This document shows, piece by piece, positions 60,692 through 64,000 of a stretch of DNA of 64,000 nt. The stretch's first letter is position 1, and each line of letters begins with the position of its first letter. The stretch is from RGIG3701 sp031553595 (GTDB lineage: Bacteria > Planctomycetota > Planctomycetia > Pirellulales > Thermoguttaceae), in NCBI GenBank assembly GCA_031553595.1, contig JAVBLI010000016.1, positions 310,001 to 374,000 on the forward strand, written 5' to 3'. Both the position numbers and the translations under genes were made by a program. The notes beneath the pieces are model-generated. The model was not told the origin of the DNA and made no database searches. It saw nothing but the letters and a program-made list of their open reading frames with translations.

Positions 60692-61555
60692 TTACTCAGA
60701 TCGGAAAAGCCGGGCGAAATCCGCGTTTTCATAAAGACGGGCGCCGTTATTTTCGGGGACGGCCCACATGCCGGCGTTTCCGCGGAAGGCGTGATTCCAT
60801 CCGTACGTGCCGCCACCGAAATGGATGCACTGCTGGCGGAAGGCGTAAACGATCTGCCATGTAAAATCGGACGCGCCTTTTTCCAGGGTGGAGCGGTAAA
60901 GCTTGTTCGCGCTGACACCTTCCAGCAGGAGCGTGCCGGGCGGACAGTCGAGAAATTCATCGCGGTTAATTTTCCCCTGCATTTCCTGAATCGCGATCCA
61001 CGGCGGAGACACCACCAAGCTCCACGTCAGTGTGTGCAGCGTCTGCGGAATCCGGCGTAAAAGGAACACGTCCGCCGGAAGGTTTTCCATCGTGCCGGCC
61101 CATTTCCACCCATCCGCCGGGAGTTCCACTTCACGTGTTTCGTGTGTGAGACGGTAAGAGAGGCGGGTGCCTCCGGTGACGGTCACGGAGTCCACGTCCT
61201 GCGTGCTGAGCGTGTCATATTCCACCGTGGCCAGGGCCCAGGAACCGGCGTAAGAGTTCACCGCGTCATGCATGGCGGGTATCGTTTTCCGCACCACGGC
61301 ATGATCATCCACGGGCTTAAACGTCAGCCGCACGGGAATGACCTGCGGACGATTCGGGTAAAACGTGGAGTTCGTGTAATCGTATTCGGACGCCCCTCCC
61401 ATGACGTCTTGCGCGAACGCGTCCCGGTCATCCCACGCGACGAGAAATTTGCGTGTCGCCTTAAACCCTTCCGGGGTAAAGACTTCCGTCGGCGATCCGC
61501 CCAGCTCGAAAAAAGAAACCGAGTGGGCAGGGGATGGTGTGATCTGCTGTGTCAT
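60692..61555 (-). CDS. Phage-like hypothetical structural protein (287 aa)
   Basis: I do not recognise a family. Start at ATG 61555; a GA-rich stretch (GAAAGAG) lies upstream as a weak ribosome site. The protein lacks a signal peptide and membrane helix, and is rich in aromatic residues and beta-type alternation (TLTWSLVVSPPWIAIQEM, YGWNHAFRGNAGMWAVPENN). Several Trp-rich strands could belong to a tail or capsid-associated beta protein. It is packed with the next upstream gene (58 bases between). The phage assignment rests on the gene neighbourhood, not on this sequence. Confidence 0.6.
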   Translation of the reverse strand: MTQQITPSPAHSVSFFELGGSPTEVFTPEGFKATRKFLVAWDDRDAFAQDVMGGASEYDYTNSTFYPNRPQVIPVRLTFKPVDDHAVVRKTIPAMHDAVNSYAGSWALATVEYDTLSTQDVDSVTVTGGTRLSYRLTHETREVELPADGWKWAGTMENLPADVFLLRRIPQTLHTLTWSLVVSPPWIAIQEMQGKINRDEFLDCPPGTLLLEGVSANKLYRSTLEKGASDFTWQIVYAFRQQCIHFGGGTYGWNHAFRGNAGMWAVPENNGARLYENADFARLFRSE

Positions 61556-61613
61556 GATTTTCTCTTTCGGAATGATCAGGTGGAAAAAAGCATAAATGGC
61601 ACGTGGCCGGATA

Positions 61614-62189
61614 TCATGCGGAACCGCTGCCGGAGCTGGAGGAACCTTCGGTTTCATCCTCTGCCGGGGCGTATTTTTTTCCGCACAGCGCTAAATCATA
61701 AACGGCTTGCGTGGGGTGAGGATTATGAATTTTCAGCAGGCCTGATTCCGCGGTGACAGCCCAGAGTGCGTTCGGGGCGCTGACGCAAAAAAAACCTTCT
61801 GCCGGAATGTGAATGCTGTGGGTGGCGCCGCCGAAAAATCCCGCCCAGGCACTTTGGTCGCCGCTGCCGAGAATCAGCGTGGCGGAAGGAGAGTGATTCA
61901 CGAGGAAAAGCGCGCCGATCGCCGTGAAACGCAGCGGTATGTAATCGTCAAAAACAGGGCAGGGAAGCGCTAGCAGATCCAGCGTGTGGATGCCCCCGGC
62001 GGGAATGGTAAGATTTTTTTCAGACCAGACCGTCATTTCGTTCGCGGCGGAGTCCGTATTTTCCGTTGTGGAAATGAACTCCAGCGTTTTTCGCAGCGCC
62101 CCTCGCTGGGTCTGATGCATGTTCGCGGCAGTCGATTCGCGGAGCCAGCCGAGCTCGGCATGTATGGTCGTCTTTTGTGAAAATGACAT
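61614..62189 (-). CDS. Phage-like hypothetical protein (191 aa)
   Basis: Start at ATG 62189 with a strong site (AAGGAG, 5 bases spacing); the longer open frame extends to 62828 without support. The sequence is beta-rich (GIHTLDLLALPCPVFDDYIP, GALFLVNHSPSATLILGSGD, FFCVSAPNALWAVTAESG) and ends in an acidic, Ser/Gly-rich tail (EDETEGSSSSGSGS). The layout of one compact beta domain plus a disordered tail would fit a minor capsid or tail-decoration protein. No family is recognised. It overlaps neither neighbour. Confidence 0.65.
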   Translation of the reverse strand: MSFSQKTTIHAELGWLRESTAANMHQTQRGALRKTLEFISTTENTDSAANEMTVWSEKNLTIPAGGIHTLDLLALPCPVFDDYIPLRFTAIGALFLVNHSPSATLILGSGDQSAWAGFFGGATHSIHIPAEGFFCVSAPNALWAVTAESGLLKIHNPHPTQAVYDLALCGKKYAPAEDETEGSSSSGSGSA

Positions 62190-62236
62190 AACATCTCCTT
62201 TTGATGAGGTTGGGAGAAAAGGTGAATGCGGGGAAT

Positions 62237-62644
62237 TCAGCGGGCGTTGATCGTCAACTCCATTTCCGTTTCCAGAAGCCAGTGATCGTGATGGACGCAC
62301 GTCCTTTTGTCGGAAACACGCCGGGCGGTGAATTGCGTCGTATCCCCTCGCTCGGGGTTTGGCGTGACGGCGTGAAGGATGCCGGAAAAATATGTCTCCA
62401 GCGCATCCGCCAGACGTGTCAGCGCGTCGCGTGTGGGGGCGTGGTAGGTGATCTTCATGGTGCTGACGTGCTGACGCATCCCCATGTTCGTGGGCTTTCG
62501 CGACCCGGAATGTGTTTCCAGTAGCACCATAAACGGCAGGATTTTGCCTGGTGACATTCCGGTGCTGATCCGCGTTACGCTCAGTATTTCCTGTAGTGCC
62601 GGCGTGTTTTGCCAGACACTTCGAAAAAGTGATTCGGCGTTCAT
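62237..62644 (-). CDS. Phage-like tail-completion-type protein (135 aa)
   Basis: Start at ATG 62644, which overlaps the stop of the upstream gene by four bases (ATGA), a typical coupled-translation arrangement. The sequence starts with a helix (ESLFRSVWQNTPALQEIL) and then strands around MKITYHAPTRDALTRLADAL, YFSGILHAV, TARRVSDKR and WLLETEMELTIN. The position after a possible head or neck gene, and the size, suggest a tail-completion (DUF3168-like) protein. This is inference; no certain motif is present. Confidence 0.65.
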   Translation of the reverse strand: MNAESLFRSVWQNTPALQEILSVTRISTGMSPGKILPFMVLLETHSGSRKPTNMGMRQHVSTMKITYHAPTRDALTRLADALETYFSGILHAVTPNPERGDTTQFTARRVSDKRTCVHHDHWLLETEMELTINAR

Positions 62645-63312
62645 GATAGTTTCCTTTCCCCGGGGATTTCCTCGGCCAGGCATTTTGAAATCGTTTGGGA
62701 GGCGGAAGCCGGGTGGAATTCCAGGATGCGCAGCCGACGGTGATCCGGTGTGACGAAACAGTCTTCAGCGCTCGGAGTGATCCATGATTCGAAAAATATT
62801 TCGTACCGCGGCGCAAATATTTTTTCATTACGGGTGGTTTTCATCGGAACGACTTTCGCGTTTATTCCTGATTTTGAAATGACGTAACTCACTTGCGGTA
62901 CGCCACTTACGTCGAGAGACCACTTGGCGGTAAACAAATCCAGCCAGGTGTCCAGGCCGTGACGGAGGCGGAGATCCTGGGTTTCGCATTCCCAGCACCG
63001 AATCGCCTGCAGGTAATTCACGCGAAGGATTGTCCACGTGTCGCCGGCGGAGTCGTGGATCTGATCGCCGACAGTCGGCTGTTCCGGCCTCGTTTGCTTT
63101 TTGTCATGCGGATCGTGAAAATCATCGGCGAAAATCCACGCGGATTCCCACTTATGGCTTTCCGAATCGCCCTGCCTTTGGGTTGCCCGCGCCTTTCGCC
63201 GCAGGGCGAACGGAATGAGAAAACTCGCTTCACTCTGGGGACGGGAAATGCGAATCGCTTCCGTCTTATCGGTAATGATGGGAAAATCTTCCTCGGGCGA
63301 AAATGGTTTCAT
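62641..63312 (-). CDS. Phage-like hypothetical protein (223 aa)
   Basis: Start at ATG 63312 after GGAAAGG. No known family is recognised. It contains VGDQIHDSAGDTWTILRVNY, which is like the middle of short head-closure/neck proteins, followed by a section with ECETQDLRLRHGLDTWLDLF. The four-base overlap with the next gene and the same-strand packing support one operon. Host-like codon composition does not separate it from the chromosome by eye. Confidence 0.65.
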   Translation of the reverse strand: MKPFSPEEDFPIITDKTEAIRISRPQSEASFLIPFALRRKARATQRQGDSESHKWESAWIFADDFHDPHDKKQTRPEQPTVGDQIHDSAGDTWTILRVNYLQAIRCWECETQDLRLRHGLDTWLDLFTAKWSLDVSGVPQVSYVISKSGINAKVVPMKTTRNEKIFAPRYEIFFESWITPSAEDCFVTPDHRRLRILEFHPASASQTISKCLAEEIPGERKLS

Positions 63313-63382
63313 ACCTTTCCTCCGGTAGTAATTTCTTCGGTTATTTTGATTGGAATGACGTAAATCGTTGCGAGGAAATACT

Positions 63383-63601
63383 TTACGTCCCAGCCTGGGT
63401 GCGGATCTCGCATGGACTTTCGGACGCGAGCTGCGTGTTACACCAGCTTACGGTGCTCTGGAGCTGCTTCAGGTAGGTCTCCCAGGAGACGGATTGCCCG
63501 TCGATCGCGTAAGTCGGCTTCGGTGACTTCGTTATCTCTTCGATGATTGCCAGTGTCTGAGAGCGGATCGTTCGCAGTTGGTTCAGATAATCTTCGTGCA
63601 T
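63383..63601 (-). CDS. Small phage-associated protein (72 aa)
   Basis: A short helical protein, MHEDYLNQLRTIRSQTLAII then KPTYAIDGQSVSWETYLKQL, with the pattern P-x-Y-x-I-D-G-Q-x-V-x-W that I associate with small proteins beside head genes in planctomycete prophages (from memory, not checked). Ribosome site GGAGAAACC lies before the start. It lies 36 bases downstream of the partial gene at the window edge and 70 upstream of the next. Confidence 0.68.
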   Translation of the reverse strand: MHEDYLNQLRTIRSQTLAIIEEITKSPKPTYAIDGQSVSWETYLKQLQSTVSWCNTQLASESPCEIRTQAGT

Positions 63602-63637
63602 GGTTTCTCCTTCGGGGATGCATGTTCTGGCGGCGGA

Positions 63638-64000
63638 TTAAATCGCGTAAAGACGGAAACGTAGCGTGATTACCGCGTGTTTTTCAGCATCCGCTGCCGG
63701 CGTGAGTTTGTAAATGACCAGGTAATGACGGTTCGGTTGGGTAAAAATTCTGCCGTTTTCATTTGTCAGCGTATGCAGAAAATTATAGCCTTCCTCATCG
63801 GATTGCCAGCGCGCGTCAATTTGAAGTGTCGGGAACATAACCTCGATGGCCGAGACGGGTATGTCTCGATATCCGCGGAGAAAGGTCGATTTTTCCGGCG
63901 CATATGCGTCCAGGAGGAGGACACTCATACGAATCTCGCGGATGTCCGCCGGGGTCAAGAGCGTCGCGCGATTGCCAGGCAGGCGGGCCATGAGGGTGAT
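63638..64000 (-). CDS. Phage-like hypothetical protein, possibly incomplete at the window edge
   Basis: An ATG at 63991 starts a 117-residue frame, but the frame is also open to the window end, so the true start may lie outside. The visible product is beta-rich in its second half (FPTLQIDARWQSDEEGYNFL, RHYLVIYKLTPAADAEKHAV, ITLRFRLYAI) and resembles a small virion component. No family is recognised. It is the most upstream visible gene of the phage-like block. Confidence 0.6.
   Translation of the reverse strand: MTLMARLPGNRATLLTPADIREIRMSVLLLDAYAPEKSTFLRGYRDIPVSAIEVMFPTLQIDARWQSDEEGYNFLHTLTNENGRIFTQPNRHYLVIYKLTPAADAEKHAVITLRFRLYAI

Overview
The window looks like part of a planctomycete chromosome, most likely from the Pirellulales. 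The family level (for example Thermoguttaceae) is only a guess. The main pointers are a 22.3-kb gene for a giant surface protein with an LEPR-XLL-like N-terminal motif, GEVED, Calx-beta, PPC and dockerin-like modules; an envelope DUF11-repeat protein; a membrane pyrophosphatase; a histidine-phosphatase-like protein whose catalytic residues are replaced; and many large hypothetical exported proteins. Coding regions are GC-rich and intergenic regions AT-rich. Clear -35/-10 promoters and hairpin-T-run terminators can be read in several gaps. No tRNA, rRNA, CRISPR array or transposase gene was seen.

Layout. 1-0.94 kb: the 3' end of the ion-pumping pyrophosphatase. 1.7-24.0 kb: the giant protein, with a subtilisin-like protease, a P-domain, a second (metzincin-type) protease motif, beta-helix and PPC modules, propellers, four GEVED domains and C-terminal ~60-residue repeats. 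Two of its domains appear to be split by insertions: a PPC domain by three helical repeats, and a Calx-beta domain by a TolB-like propeller. 24.4-26.8 kb: a DUF11-repeat exported protein. 26.8-35.4 kb is minus-strand: AsmA-like protein, chorismate synthase, signal peptidase II with a DksA/TraR zinc-finger protein, a VOC protein, a sugar kinase, a URO-D-like protein and a TPR lipoprotein. 35.6-37.8 kb: a PsbP/DcrB-like small protein and an exported TPR protein. 37.9-43.0 kb, minus: degenerate phosphatase, ribulose-phosphate epimerase, Tex. 43.2-44.9 kb: a MarR regulator, SMR transporter and flavoprotein cassette that may be acquired. 45.1-49.0 kb, minus: DNA polymerase III delta, ribosomal protein S4 and a membrane-anchored unknown. 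49.2-54.4 kb: an exported Asp-box/Ig-like protein, a 32-residue basic protein with its own promoter and terminator, a FabZ-like dehydratase, a rhomboid protease and a membrane protein. 54.4-56.9 kb, minus: a coiled-coil membrane protein, AlkD-like repair protein and a short DnaA-like ATPase. 57.5-59.9 kb: a Tat-exported cupin and an OleC-like ligase. 60.0-64.0 kb, minus: a glycosyltransferase followed by short, tightly packed genes that look like the edge of a prophage structural module.

Three kinds of non-coding repeat recur. A ~125-bp element able to form one long imperfect hairpin occurs three times (1035, 34323, 44942). Short heptad or octad arrays, often inverted, sit directly at gene ends (28064, 46186, 51251, 59944). 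One ACAGAG-type inverted repeat lies at 31231. All functional statements come from motif recognition by eye; no database search was run.
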